A stretch of DNA of 64,000 nt from Zasmidium citrigriseum (Eukaryota; Ascomycota; Dothideomycetes; Mycosphaerellales; Mycosphaerellaceae): contig NHNW01000013.1 in the NCBI GenBank assembly GCA_002786025.1, positions 558,001 through 622,000 on the forward strand, read 5' to 3'. This document shows, in pieces, positions 21,441 through 33,103 of the stretch. The position numbers and the translations under genes were made by a program. The notes below the pieces were generated by a model. That model made no database searches. It was not told the origin of the DNA and saw only the letters and a list, made by a program, of their open reading frames with translations. Every line of letters begins with the position of its first letter. Within the stretch, counting starts at the first letter, position 1.

Positions 21441-24029
21441 TCAGTTCCTGAAAGTCTTGCTCTTCCCAGCTTTCTCCTTCTGATTCCTCGGCAGGCCCTT
21501 CGGAGCGTCCAGTGCCTTCGCGTAAGGATTGAGCTGCTTCGCCTTCTTCTTCCTGTCCTTGGCACTCTCCTTCGTCTCTCTTGGTGGGTTCAGAATACTC
21601 GGTGCAGAGGCGTAATCGAATGGGGCCTCTTCTTGGCCCTCACCGTTCAGCGTATCATCGTTTTCTCCAGCGGCAGTGGCTGCCTTGGCGGCCTTCTTTG
21701 CTGCTTTCTTTGCCGCTTTCCTCTCTGCCTTCTCCCTGAGGCGGCTCTCTTCTGAGGGTCTTCCGTCGATGGTGACTTCATCTGAGTTGGCCGCCATGCT
21801 GTCGAATGGATCGGCGCGCTTGCGCTTCCTGCCAAGATCTTTCAGAACGAAGGTATCGTCCTGCTCCTCTTCTACTTCTTCTACTGGGGCTGGCTCTGGA
21901 GAGGGAGATTCATCTTCGGCAGCCATCACCTCGGATGGGTCGGCGAATATCTCCGCTGTGAGCGGCGGAAGTGGTACAGCGAGCGATATGTCGCTCCACG
22001 TCGATGCTGCACGCTTTTGATACGAGTTGCCGTCAAAGGCCGGACCCCAGAAGGCAGAGGTTGTGGTGCGAAGTGGTAGACCTGAAGTTGCGCCATTGTC
22101 AATGACTGCGGGAGCGCGTGTAGTTGTTGGGGCTTTGGTCTGCTGGGCAGGTGTTGGCTGAGGTTCTGGAGAGACGTGCTCCTTCTTCCAGGGATCGTAA
22201 CGAGCCAGTATCTCTGCCATTTCAGGACCATCTTGGCCAGCCTCCTTCGCCCTTACAACAACACCGACCAATTCATCGGCTCGCAGCCGGACAGTCTGAG
22301 TAGTCGATTGGAGAAGCCCAAGGAGAGCGAGCCTCGTCGGCGGCATGGCTTTCGCGATTGTGAAGAGTTGATGATTCGGCATGATGTAGTGGATGCTGTC
22401 ATCTTGCTGCCGTGCTACATCGTCCCTCCATTTGTGCAGAGCTCTGAAGACGGCGAACTGTTGCCTATCGAGCATAGGCGATCGGGAGAGCAGCTTATAC
22501 CAGCCTTGACCACCTTGGCCAGACTCCTCATCGTAGATTGGGTGCTCGTAGCGCTGCAACGCAGTCTCGGTACTCTTTTGCAACACATCCCAAATCTTGT
22601 CACCCTCGTGGTCCGGGTTCTTGAATTGTGATCTGTCGATGAGTTCGTTGCGCATGCAATCGAAGATGTAAAGTAGGAAATGAGTGTCGCTCCTGGCATA
22701 GTCGAACAATTCCTTGGGAAGTGGTCGAACACGCCAATCTGCCATCTGATATTGCTTTTGCGCGTCAAAGTCGATGAATTTCTTGAGCAAGAAAGCAAGA
22801 CTGCCTCCCGTGTAGCCAAGAGCCCGTGCAGCATGGTGGGTGTCGAATAGTCCGACCAAATAGAGGCCGAGATCTCGTTGAAGCCACATGACATCCATGT
22901 AGGCACCATGTAGGACTTTGACGATGTTCGGATCTGCGAAGACCTCATTAAGGCATTGCAGCTTCCGTCTCCATGGTTTGAGAGTGTCGACGATCCAGTC
23001 CTTGTCGCGGGTGCTGATCTGCATTAGACATACAATACCTATGTAGGAGCGATTGTCGTGATGCTCCAGGTCTATGGCGATTTCCTTTGCGCCCTTCAGC
23101 TCCTCCAGCATCTCCGCCAACGCCTCCTCGGTATCGACAAACGTCGCGGTCGTGGACTCGAATGGTTGATACATGATGGGCTCGCTTTGGGTATAGACGG
23201 ATGAAGGGTATCGGTATTGCTCCAGCTCGAGCTGGTAGGGATGTGGGAATCTGTTTGGTAAGTTAGGGTCAGTTTTGATGTACAATTGTCTTTCTTTTCT
23301 TGTCGGCGGAAAGAGATGTTGAAGATGACAACTCTTGGAGGGAAACAGAAGCCTGAGTCCATCTTCATGGTCAAGCACTCCAAGTCGAGAATGACTAACG
23401 AGATGAGAGGCGTACGCTCGCTGTGTATCCGGGTCAGAAGCAACAGGCTCGGTCTCCAAGGGTACTGATGCGTGAGGCTTGCTCAGCAACAGTGGCTTGA
23501 AGGGCAGAACTTCGTCGTTCCTTGGGACATGGTCAAACTTGAGCTGCGGCTTCTCAATGTCTTGCGTCTTGAGAGCTGCCTCAATCTTTGACCTCTTCGG
23601 TGGTCTCTGTGTGGCCGCCTTCACTTATTCTCAGTCTCCCGTATCTCATTCATTTTTCTTTCTTTTCATGCCTACCTGATCAACTCCCGGACTCAGTCTC
23701 TTGACAGCGCCCGTGAACTCGTCAAGCGCCGTGTCTGCGCGCTCCAGCAGGCTGTCGACGACATCAACGACGGCCTTCCAGTTGCCATCGACCGACTCGA
23801 GGTCGCTCAGGCGCGGAGGACGTACTATCTCCGTGTTCGCAGTCGCAGCGCCCACCAAGCGGTCCGCAAGACCCAGAAGGCGCGCATTCTGGCGATCAAG
23901 GGCGGTGCCGAGTGACGGATCGAGGGAGCGATGGAAGGCCACGTCCTCGTCGCCGAGCGAGTTGGCGCTGCGGATGGTGGAGAGCAGGGCGGCTTTGATG
24001 GTCTGTTCCACGCTGCCGAAGTCTTCCAT
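21441..24029 (-). CDS. rrp6: Exosome 3'-5' exoribonuclease Rrp6
   Basis: Exon 1 24029-23676 and a main exon 23618-21441 joined across a 57-nt intron; 843 aa if nothing else is removed. It is the nuclear exosome catalytic subunit that trims and degrades rRNA, snoRNA and aberrant transcripts. Exon 1 encodes the PMC2NT (Rrp47-binding) domain. The DEDD-Y exonuclease follows: 'EIAIDLEHH' (Asp, Glu), 'VLHGAYMDVMWLQRD' and 'YARSDTHFLLYIFD' (Asp and Tyr). An HRDC domain comes next ('FRALHKWRDDVARQQDDSIH'), then a long charged tail with Lys-rich nuclear-localisation-like stretches ('KKAAKKAAKAA', 'KDRKKKAKQ'). A 165-nt segment (23415-23251) between 'PDTQRA' and 'FPHPYQLELEQY' has GTACGC, CTAAC and CAG intron marks, is a multiple of three and is stop-free; it is probably an intron (giving about 788 aa). 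Confidence 0.93.
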
Positions 24030-24555
24030 GGCGGGCGGCAGTCGCTAGATCGTCGTGTGTAGGAGTGAGGGTGCGTCCATATCCTGGAATGCGCAGTGAA
24101 GTCGAAGTCGCAATCTCGAAAAGTTCCAGTTCACAAGATGGAGCTTAGACCGCTGCTTATTTCGCAAGCGCCAACCTTAATGCGGCTAAATTGGCGGCAA
24201 AACAGCTGCCGACTGCCGACCGTCTCTCCTTCTCTTACCGGCTCACCCACCGGCATGGACAACAGACATGGACCCCTCAATCTGCTCTGTAGAGTCGAGA
24301 CTGTGGAGGACCCGCGTCCCGATTGACATCCTCTTCGAAACCCAACACTTCTGCATACTCATCATGCCGCTCTCGTTGCAGTACCTGCCGATCCACGGAA
24401 GAAATAGCCTCTCCTGTCGCTCTCCGCACTTCCTCCACATCCCAATGCGACCTCGTATATGTATGCCACTGACATCCTGTGGGGTACTGAGATGTGCATG
24501 TATATGATGAAAAGGTGAGCCTTTCAACATCTATAGCTTTTCCCTTGCGGACAAG
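24030..24555. other. Divergent promoter region between rrp6 and the GH95 gene
   Basis: About 520 bp with no supported coding sequence; it serves both flanking genes, which are transcribed away from it. Confidence 0.6.
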
Positions 24556-26968
24556 ATGCATCTCCTAGCGGTCACCACTCTACTTGTACCGGCATCGTTG
24601 GCCAAGAGCCTCTGGTCTACGAAGCCAGCAGTCTCAGACGATGCGCTCCGTACTTCCTATCCCATTGGCAACGGCAAAGTTGCAGCACTGCCATTTGGTG
24701 AAGCAGGGCATGAGACGCTGAGTATCAACCGAGACACTCTCTGGTCGGGCGGCCCATTCGAGAACAGCAGCTACAATGGAGGAAATGTTGGTCAGCGGTA
24801 TCAATATCTACCAGGTATCAGAGACTGGATCTGGCAGAATGGCACCGGCAATGTCAGCAAGCTAATGGGTGACAACAACAATTATGGCTCTTACGCGGTC
24901 CTTGGGAATTTGACTGTAGCCATCGACAGCGTCCGCGAGGTCAGTAACTACAAGCGGGTTCTCGATCTCGGGACAGGAGTTCACACTACAACTTACCAAG
25001 TGAATGGGTCTTCGTATACGGTGTGAGTGACATGTGTGGCATCGTTGAGTCCAAGGTCTGATCAACCACAGCAAATCTTACTGCTCATACCCGGACGACG
25101 TCTGCGTGTATGATGTCAGCTCCACAAGACCGCTTCCAAGCATCTCAGTCTCCATGTCGAACACATTGACAAATGCAACGCTTGTCAATTCGACTTGCTC
25201 AAGAGGACAGATTCAGCTTCGAGGGACCACTCAAGCTGGGATTGGTATGATCTATCAGGCTACCACACAAGTTGTCGGGCACGGGGTTCGCACGCATTGC
25301 AGCAACAGCTCTATGGTAATTCCAGCGAGCGGTCGAAAGCAAGCAACTCTTGTGCTCGCAGCCGGGACGAACTTCGACCAATCGAAAGGAAATGCCGCCA
25401 ACGATTACTCTTTTCGAGGTGCAGACCCTGCGTCCTACGTGAGGTCAACCGTGAGCAAGGCATCTGCAAAGAGTGCTCAACAGCTCCTCAATACGCATAC
25501 CAAGGACTACAGCGCTCTCGCTGGAGCTTTCAGCCTCAACTTGCCAGACACGCAAGGATCTTCGAAACTCGAAACAGCCGAATTGGTCTCCCGCTACGAT
25601 GCAAACGGGACAACAGGAGATCCATACCTCGAATCCCTAACATTCGACTTCTCCCGCCATCTCATCATCTCTTCTTCCCGCGATGGCTCCCTCCCCGCCA
25701 ATCTACAAGGCAAATGGTCGAACGAGTTGACTACAGCGTGGTCAGGAGACTATCATTCCAACATCAACATTCAAATGAACTACGACCACGTAGAGCAGAC
25801 TGGCCTAGGCGAACTACACTCTCCTTTGTTCGAATACATGATGCAGAACTGGGCACCACGAGGCTCCGAAACCGCACACCTCCTCTACAACGCCCCCGGC
25901 TGGGTCGTACACAACGAAATGAACATCTTCGGCTTCAGCGCCATGAAAACTGGCGACGAAATCTGGGCCGACTACCCCATCTCCGCAGCCTGGATGATGC
26001 AACACGTCTGGGACCACTTCGACTACAGCCAAGACACTTCGTTCCTCCGCTCAACAGGCTACCCCTTGCTTAGAGCCATAGCCCAATTCTGGCTCAGCCA
26101 ACTCCAAAAAGACCAATACTTCAAAGACGGCACCCTCGTCGTCAACCCCTGCACAAGCGCCGAACACGGCGCAACAACCTTCGGCTGCACACACTACCAA
26201 CAACTAATCCACCAAGTCTTCGAAACAACCCTCCAATCCGCCTCCGCCATCGGCGATCGCGACCGTCGATTCCTCTCGGAGCTCCAACACCAACTCTCCC
26301 AACTCGACAAAGGCCTGCACATCGGCAAATGGGGCCAGATCCAAGAATGGAAGATCGACATGGACGTCCAAAACGACACGCACCGTCACCTCTCAAACCT
26401 GATCGGCTGGCACCCTGGGTGGTCCCTCTCCTCCTACCAAAACGGCTACAACAACGACACAATCCGCAAAGCCGTCGAAACGACCCTCTACTCCCGCGGA
26501 ATCGGAATCGCAGACTCCAACGCAGGCTGGGAAAAAGTCTGGCGCTCGGCGTGTTGGGCTCGACTGAAGAATACCGAACGAGCGCACTACGAACTTCGCT
26601 TGACGATTGGAGAGAACTGGGCTCCCAACCTCTTCAGCATGTACAGCGGCGCCAACCTCCCGTTTCAAATTGATGCGAATTTTGGGTTCGCTGGGGCGGT
26701 GCTTAGTATGCTTGTTGTTGATATGCCGCTGTCGAATGAGCAGATGGGACGGGGCCCTAGGACTGTGGTTTTGGGGCCTGCGATTCCGAAGGCTTGGGGA
26801 TATGGGAGTGTGGGGGGTTTGAGGCTGAGGGGTGGTGGGAGTGTGGATTTTGAGTGGGATGGGCAGGGGTTGGTTACGAAGGCGACGTTGAACGGAGGAA
26901 GGCAGGCTGTGAAGGTGGTGAACAAGGAGGGTAAGGTTCTTGCACAGAGCGGTGGACGGGAGGGATGA
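24556..26968 (+). CDS. Secreted GH95-family alpha-L-fucosidase
   Basis: Exons 24556-25022 and 25072-26968, with a 49-nt intron (GTGAGT donor, CACAG end) placed between 'NGSSYTV' and 'KSYCSYPDDVCVY'; 787 aa. MHLLAVTTLLVPASLA is a signal peptide. The GH95 landmarks are in order: 'YPIGNGKVAALPFG', 'LSINRDTLWSGGP' and 'LQGKWSNE'. The active-site segment 'NINIQMNYDHVEQ' is near residue 390, its Asn residues matching those that activate water in the bifidobacterial enzyme. 'CTSAEHG' with the presumptive acid Glu is near residue 518. 'HRHLSNLIGWHPGW', 'GWEKVWRSACWARL' and 'QIDANFGFAGAV' follow. It hydrolyses terminal alpha-L-fucose (or related L-galactose) from plant xyloglucan-type glycans by family. 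Many N-glycosylation sequons fit secretion. Confidence 0.93.
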
Positions 26969-27286
26969 CATTGGGGGCCGTATTGGTAGAGCTCTCCAGA
27001 TCAATCTTTATGAAAGTCGCCGTCGCTTAAAGTAGGCGAATGCAAGCCACTTTAGTCTCTCGCTACCTGGATCTGGTCTCTTCCAAAGTGTACGACTGGT
27101 TGATCACATCCTCGATCCTCATGAGCAGCCGAAACTTGGCGCATTGTCACATGCGAGTCCCGAACCCCTTGCGTAGTTCTCATCACGATTCGCACTTTCC
27201 ATCCGTGGCGCCTGAACTTCGTCGACGACACTTCAATCCCAGAAACCATCACATTCATCAGCTCCATCCTCAAAGTTTCCGAGAAC
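26969..27286. other. Intergenic, mdm35 promoter region
   Basis: About 320 bp between the GH95 stop and the mdm35 start; no coding signal. Confidence 0.6.
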
Positions 27287-27696
27287 ATGTCGGCATCATT
27301 AGCGCCCGAGTGCAACGAAGTCAAAGAGTACGTCACACACATCTCTGCCATCAAAATTCTCATCAACACTCTCCGCCCCTCGACTTTCATCAAAACACCC
27401 ATCTAACGCCATCCCAGACGCTACGACTCCTGCTTCCTCAAATGGTACAGCGAAAAATACCTCCGCGGCACCGCAAAATCAGATGAATGCGAGCCCTTGT
27501 TTCGGGAGTACAAAGCCTGTCTTGGCGTAAGTCACGTCCCCACCTCTTCCCTTCCTCCCCATACGATTCTTTGACTTACTGGTGGCTTTTGTAGAAAGCG
27601 CTGAAGGAACGGGGTATTGATACGATGCTCGAGGAGGCGAGGGCGGATAATCGGGAGAATGATGCGGAGTTTTTGAAGCCGAGTAAAGGGAGTTGA
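27287..27696 (+). CDS. mdm35: Mdm35/TRIAP1-like mitochondrial intermembrane-space protein
   Basis: Three short exons: 27287-27327, 27418-27526 and 27595-27696 (83 aa), with introns of 90 and 68 nt. No single frame shows the gene; it appears only after splicing. The start MSASLAPEC is typical of the family. A twin CX9C motif is intact: C9-C19 ('ECNEVKERYDSC') and C38-C48 ('ECEPLFREYKAC'), the signature of small proteins imported by Mia40. The helix 'ALKERGIDTMLEEARADN' follows. In yeast and humans, Mdm35/TRIAP1 pairs with Ups/PRELI proteins to shuttle phosphatidic acid or phosphatidylserine between mitochondrial membranes. The length agrees with the family. Confidence 0.92.
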
Positions 27697-28136
27697 GAGG
27701 TGATGGGTTTGGGTGGGTTGCATTGGGAAATGAGTGGGCTGCATGGCGATGGTGTTTGGGAGTTGAGGGAGACGCTGCTCAGATAGATGGTATGGAATTG
27801 AATCTCCGTTCAGAGCTATCTCCGCGAACGAGTGAATCCTTGAGGCACCGAGTGGCTGTATGCCGGGCCAGCGATCTTTGGAGAACGTTGGGATGGGAGG
27901 GACGCGATTTTCTGGTCGACGAGTCTATCTCCGCGGATGATGGGCTGTCTAGGCTACTGTGTGACGGTATGGTAGGTCTATTCAAGATCTGTGAGAAACG
28001 GGGAATGGAACGATGTGAGGTAGGTCATGAAGCTCGTCTCGTCGCATGTGGGTATCTCTCGCTCTCGCTCGAACGCTGTCTATGATACAAAATCATCTCA
28101 AGTGAAGCCCATCTCTCTCGCTCTCTCGCCCAACGC
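27697..28136. other. Intergenic with CT/GA-rich microsatellite-like stretch
   Basis: No gene is supported. Runs of CTCTCGCT-type sequence occur at 28050-28130, close to the 3' end of the next (minus) gene. Confidence 0.55.
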
Positions 28137-28919
28137 TCAATCATCAATAGCCTCTTCAGAGGCACAGTCATCTGCCACAATGGCGGGGATTTCGTTGGGG
28201 TCGTAGGTGAGGTCGCAACCTCTCACAATGGTGCGCAGCTGGGCGCCCAGGTGAGTGCCCGCACGGGCATCCAGGCGAGCCTCGATGTCCTCGATCAGGT
28301 CGACCAGGACGTACTTGATGGAGACGATGTCGTCTCCGGCGCTGGTGCCCTCGAGGTACTTCTCCACGCAGGTGAGGAACATGCCGCTGCCGAGGAGGTT
28401 CACGGCGTACTGGCCGATCTGGTTGGCTTGCTCGGCCATGTCGAAGCGGAGCTGTGAGGTGAATTAGCGTATGTAAGAGGCAGGGGAGCTGAGTGTACTC
28501 ACAAGGGCAACGCAGACGGAGGCGAAGCGGAAGGCAAGGAAGACATAGGCCATCTGCTCTTCGAGGAAGTGAACGTACTTGCGCGTCGGGTTGAGGACGA
28601 TCGCGCTGCTGGCGGGCTCGAGGGCGGCGAGGAGAGTCTTGTCGGCGAGCGGGAAGGTGAAGCCCTCGAAGAAGACAGGAGAGGTTGGTGTGGACGGGCC
28701 GGCATCGCTTGGAGCGTACTCGCTGCCGCTCTCACCGGCAGACGGCACGATCTCCTCGTCGATGGCATAGCCAGGGGTCGCGAACTAGGAGAGCGTTAGC
28801 ATGGCTGCAGAGTCAGATCTGGGGAATGTAGTAAGTACCTTGCTGGTGCTGCTGCTGGCGTAGCCGCTGTCAATGGCGGCTGGGGCGGCGGTCTTCTTCT
28901 CTGGAGTGGTGAAAGACAT
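28137..28919 (-). CDS. Conserved fungal protein of unknown function, three exons
   Basis: Minus-strand exons 28919-28839, 28784-28503 and 28451-28137 (225 aa). Introns of 54 and 51 nt have GTACTT and GTGAGT donors and TCCTAG and CACAG ends, and all joins keep the frame. The N-terminus (MSFTTPEKKT, Ala/Ser-rich) looks disordered and contains 'SGSEYAPSDAGPSTPTSP', a Ser/Pro-rich stretch that could be phosphorylated. The remainder is alpha-helical: 'FFEGFTFPLADKTLL', 'TRKYVHFLEEQMAYVFLAFR', 'NQIGQYAVNLLGSGMF' and 'YVLVDLIEDIEARL'. It ends in an acidic tail 'ADDCASEEAIDD'. There is no signal peptide or clear membrane segment. I do not recognise the family. Gene structure and codon use look like those of an expressed gene. 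Confidence 0.8.
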
Positions 28920-30756
28920 TGTGATGGTGTTGGTGATGGTCTTGATGTTGGTCTTGATGGTGGTGCTGAAGAGGCCTGCTCTTGTGTTTTGAAGTGAAGG
29001 TTTGGATGTCGAGAATTGAAGGCTTGAGGGTGCTGGAGTGAGTTGTCGTGAGGAAGAAGGAAGAGAGAGGACGGAAGAGCAGAAGAAATTATTTGTACCT
29101 ACGGTGGTGGCCCCTGCGTCTATTCATGCTATTGTCCCTATTGTGAGTACAACCTCAATTGTGTCTTCCTATTGTCGAGACCCTTCCGAATAGACGGCCG
29201 AGGGACCGTGCGGCGGCCGGCCAGGGTCGCCGGCGTGGTCTGGGCTTCGGGGGCGTGAGGGTGGGAGACAGCGGGACTGAAGCTGGGGGTGAATCTGGAA
29301 GTGAGTCTGGGAGTGAAGTCAGCAATGAAGCCAGCAGTGATGCGTCCAGTCCAAGTAGCTGAAGGAGGGAGAGTTGTTTGCCTTGAAGATTGCAATGAAA
29401 CCAGATGAAGCATTGGAGGCCAGTGGTGATGTCGGAATTCGGTCGCTCCTTCCTTCTGTGCTGGTCGTTGGGAGGGCAGCAAGCTGTGCCCTCTTTCGTG
29501 ATAGTGCAGCGATGGAGATCGAGGACAGCGAACATTCAAACCTGCCCTTCAAGGTGGAACAACAGCCTTCCACCATCCAAATGTCGGTTTCGTACGTCAC
29601 GGACCGCCAAAACGTCCTTCAACTGGTTCCGGCCGCTCCTCGAGCCCGGGCGACTGGAGTGAGGTGGAAACCCAGCTACGGCATCCCAACACGACTTTGG
29701 CGATCCTGCCGGTCTTGTTGACGACTCTCCAGGCAGGTCTTCACACACGTTCGGCACGAGGAGGCCGCAGTATCACATGGGGACTTGGTGGCCGGAGTTC
29801 AGGATCGAGAAGAGCACTTCGCGCGGACCAGCGCTTTCTAGCAGGAAGCGACTTTGAGCAATGCATCATGCTCCACGGTCATACTGGACGGCCTTCACGG
29901 TTGACACTCCTTCTTTCTTGTCGCATCATCGCCGAGCCGCTGGAAGTGCTGGTCTTCGCATCTGAAAGGTTTCGTCCGCGCGCCGCTCGACTGGCGGCCT
30001 TGGAAAGTACTCGCTAACTCGGACAGAGCAAATGAGTCCAAAAAATACCACCGATTCCCTCAAGAATGAATGAGGTGGCACTGCGTCCTGAGTCTTCAAG
30101 ATGAATTCTTTCCAGCCTTCCTCACCTTCTCGCAACTTCAACATCCATCACGGTCCTCTTTCCTTCATCTCCAACCATCTGCCTCCTCTCCCGCAGCTCT
30201 TCACCAGCCCAACACCTGACCATCTTGTAGAACGCCGACAAGGTCAGTCATTCACATCAGGTGTCGTCTCAGCTGAAAAGTGGGGCATCTGCGTGCCGGC
30301 TTTCTCCCTTCTCCTCGCGTGACAACGGCCAACAACGGCGGCACGCGTGAGATGCAGGATGACGTTCCTGTTTGCTCGCAAACACTTGCTCTTCTTCAAC
30401 TAACAAAGCATAGAGATCTGTCCTCTCCGCCCGTCGTTGCCTGGAGCATACAAGTGTCAGATCCTTCAAAGTACAGCTGTTGCGAGTGAAGAGGAGTATA
30501 TCCTGAAGCTGCCTGCGAAGACAAAGATCGGCCTTATCGGAGCTTCCTGGACACCTCGGCGCGTAGAGAAGTCACGGTAGTTGAAGCAGAGAGATACGGC
30601 GAAGCGGACGGAGAGACAAGAGAAGAGGACAAGGCCAGAGGACAAGAGACAGTTGCGTTCGTTTCAACACACAACAACAACCCAGCTGGTATCGATCAAG
30701 AGCATCCCTGCCATCTGCCGTCCGCTCAAGGCACCTCAAGGAACGCCTGCCTCAAC
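28920..30756. other. Intergenic 1.8 kb, no gene seen
   Basis: No convincing gene. At 29271-29350 there is a run of imperfect 9-12 bp units (GGAGTGAATCTG-like) that would read Gly/Ser/Glu-rich on the plus strand. Elsewhere there are only short, motif-free frames on both strands. The last part is the promoter and leader of pkr1. Confidence 0.5.
29271..29350 (+). repeat. Imperfect short tandem units (GGAGTGAATCTG-like)
   Basis: Successive GAAGCTGGGGGTGAATCTGGAAGTGAGTCTGGG-type units of 9-12 bp with drift between copies. This is a simple low-complexity repeat; no function is evident. Confidence 0.45.
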
Positions 30757-31329
30757 ATGGCAGACTTTCTCTCCCAACTCTGGGAGTCAGTCTTCACAGC
30801 CGGCCCAACTCCCACGCTCCTCGTCGCAACCAACGTCACCTTCGGCGCACTCCAAGTCCTCCTCTTCGGCCTCCTCATCGCAACCTACAGTATCCACTTC
30901 GCAATCCTCAGCGTCCTTTGCGGCGGGCTCTGGTACAGCATCAACTGGTTCGCAGCCGAGATCGCAGCAGCTCAGGCGAAAGAGGTCGAAGCAGAGCGGA
31001 TACGGAAGAAGAACATGAAAGGTGCCAGCAGCAGCCGCGTAGAGGACGAAGGTGTTGCGGACGATGAGGGTGAGGATACGGAGGTTGAGACGGAGGGCAA
31101 GGACGGGATGCGAGCGAGTATGGTGAGCAGTGGCAGCTGGGAGCCGAGCAAGGAGGACAAGCGGGTGCGGGAGGAGATTCTGGATGCGATGAGGGTCAGT
31201 GGGAGTTCGAGCGCGAAGGTGGCTCCTGGAGATGCGAGACGGAGGCAAGGCAAGGTGGATGACGGGGACAAGAGTGCGAGTGAGATCAGTACGGATAGTG
31301 AGTGGGAGAAGGTTGACGATGCCCGATGA
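30757..31329 (+). CDS. pkr1: V-ATPase assembly factor Pkr1-like ER membrane protein
   Basis: Single exon, 190 aa. The N-terminus 'MADFLSQLWESVFTAGPTPT' followed by 'LLVATNVTFGALQVLLFGLL' and 'ATYSIHFAILSVLCGGLWYS' matches the highly conserved first 65 residues of fungal Pkr1, with two closely spaced transmembrane segments (about residues 20-65). 'INWFAAEIAAAQAKEVEAER' is the conserved cytosolic helix. The C-terminal half is acidic and low-complexity, ending 'DSEWEKVDDAR', as is usual in filamentous fungi. In yeast, Pkr1 acts in the endoplasmic reticulum in assembly of the V0 sector of the vacuolar ATPase. The start at 30757 is fixed by the conserved N-terminus. Confidence 0.9.
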   Translation: MADFLSQLWESVFTAGPTPTLLVATNVTFGALQVLLFGLLIATYSIHFAILSVLCGGLWYSINWFAAEIAAAQAKEVEAERIRKKNMKGASSSRVEDEGVADDEGEDTEVETEGKDGMRASMVSSGSWEPSKEDKRVREEILDAMRVSGSSSAKVAPGDARRRQGKVDDGDKSASEISTDSEWEKVDDAR

Positions 31330-31832
31330 TCTGGGTGGTCGTTCATATTGATGTCACGCGACGCTCATGGAATGGAATATTATGAATGCCCTGAACATTT
31401 TCAATGTACGCGAATGCTCTCCATCCCTTGCACTCTTCTTTCGAGGTGAATCGTTGGTCTCGAATACTCACCGTCCGAGTCACGTGCGCTGGTCCAAGCG
31501 TCTCGAAACTTTGACTTCGCGACTTCAACTTCATCGCAAGCCGCTGCAGAATCACTCTCCGGCGCTCAACCACCCACTGCGCGACAATCCACACGAGCGC
31601 ATCGAATCAGACACAACCCTAACATTCACTGCGACCATCCCAAGTGCGCGGCTTTTCTCGAGGAATTTGGATAGGCAAAGCGACGGGCAGAGTAGAGCAC
31701 AGCAGAGCAGAGCAAAGCAGAGCAGACGAGAGCGGGGCGGCGACGACGAAGGCCGACTGGACCCTTTGACAGTGGACGCACCAACTTTCAAACTCCCAAG
31801 AACAACGCGCGACCGACGCGCCAACCGCCAAC
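31330..31832. other. Intergenic/leader of SmD1
   Basis: About 500 bp with no gene; includes the AGAGC-type repeat described separately and the 5' untranslated region of the SmD1 gene. Confidence 0.6.
31689..31734 (+). repeat. AGAGC-type short tandem repeat in SmD1 upstream region
   Basis: About nine degenerate copies of a 5-bp AGAGC/ACAGC unit, 100-145 nt upstream of the SmD1 ATG, within the probable leader or core promoter. Confidence 0.6.
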
Positions 31833-32371
31833 ATGAAGCTCGTCAGGTAAGCCAGCCCTTCACCGCGAAGCAAGCGGAGACGCAGTGCTGAAAGACACCT
31901 CTTGAAGGCTGCGACCGAACAACGAGCCTGGCTGACCGGGCGTATGGTAGGTTCTTGATGAAATGCACCAACGAGACCGTCACCATTGAGCTCAAGACGG
32001 GTAAGTCCGAACAAACTACCATCCTTTGCGACTTGACTAACAAATTTATTTCAGGCACCATCGTCCAAGGCACCATCGCCTCGGTCTCCCCACAGATGAA
32101 CACCAACCTCCGCAACGCCAAGATGACCCCCAAGGGCGGCTCTCAGATCTCCCTCGACCACGTCAGCGTCCGCGGCAGCGAGATCCGGTACTACATTCTG
32201 CCCGACTCGCTTCCTCTCGACACACTCCTGATCGACGACGCACCGAAGCCGAAGAACAAGGCTCGCAAGGAGCAGGACAAGAGCGGTGGAGGCATGCGCG
32301 GTGGACGCGGTGGCCGCGGCGGCGGCAGAGGTAGGGGAAGGGGACGTGGAAGAGGCGGTCGTGGGTTCTGA
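31833..32371 (+). CDS. smd1: Small nuclear ribonucleoprotein Sm D1
   Basis: Exons 31833-31846 (14 nt), 31951-32000 (50 nt) and 32055-32371 (126 aa). The introns are 104 nt (GTAAGC/GGTAG) and 54 nt (GTAAGT/TTCAG). The spliced start [20 protein letters not shown] is the near-invariant SmD1 N-terminus (Sm1 motif). '[19 protein letters not shown]' continues the motif, and the Sm2 motif '[20 protein letters not shown]' follows. After '[16 protein letters not shown]' comes an Arg-Gly-rich tail with at least eight RG dipeptides, the usual target of symmetric arginine dimethylation. The protein forms part of the heptameric Sm ring on U1, U2, U4 and U5 snRNAs in the spliceosome. The tiny first exon is easily missed by gene finders. 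Confidence 0.96.
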
Positions 32372-33103
32372 TAATATTAACATGATATTGTTACTCTAGC
32401 TTGGCGTGCAGATCCGCCGCCTCATATGAGAGGTGTATGAGAGAGCACATTGCTGTGATGTGGGTTCAAGAAGCTGGGGCGGAGGACGGAGCATACGGTT
32501 CGAAAGTGCGGCGAGCACCAAAAGCAGAAGGAACTGTTGTACGTGCGTCTTGCAATGCACGTGTAGAATACTTGGATTGTATTCAAGACTGACATGATGT
32601 CGAAACGGTGGCAAGTTCATCTTCATTCTCAACAAACCTTTACCATCTAAAAGACGATCATCGGCTCAACACGGCCCACCCTCGTTCTCCCGTTCAGACA
32701 GGACGATTCACTCTCCGAAAGAACACATATCTCGCAGCTCTTGAACAGCCTGCCAGATTGCTCAGTCTTTATTGGCAAATCTAGGGAAAGACGGGCACAT
32801 CTTCCACTTTGACCGGACCTCCGAGTGTAGACTCCCTCCTGCATGCAATAAAGTCGATGTTCCTTCCATTTTCGACTGGAAAGCTCGGACCATGCTATAA
32901 GTGAAGCAGCAGCCAGAACAGTGAAGCACATGTGAAGTTCCTCAATTGCCGCCTACAAAAGGTCGCTTTTCTTCCTCCAACCTCCAATTCTCTTCCACTC
33001 CAAACAACAACCACCAGCACTCTTCAAGTCACCGTCCAACACCACAGCCTCCAACGCACCTGTCCTTCCACCTTCGACCAACAACTCTACAACCACCATC
33101 ACC
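32372..33103. other. Intergenic, no gene seen
   Basis: Holds the SmD1 3' flank and, towards the end, a CAACA/CCACCA-rich leader before the next ATG. No gene is recognised on either strand. Confidence 0.6.
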
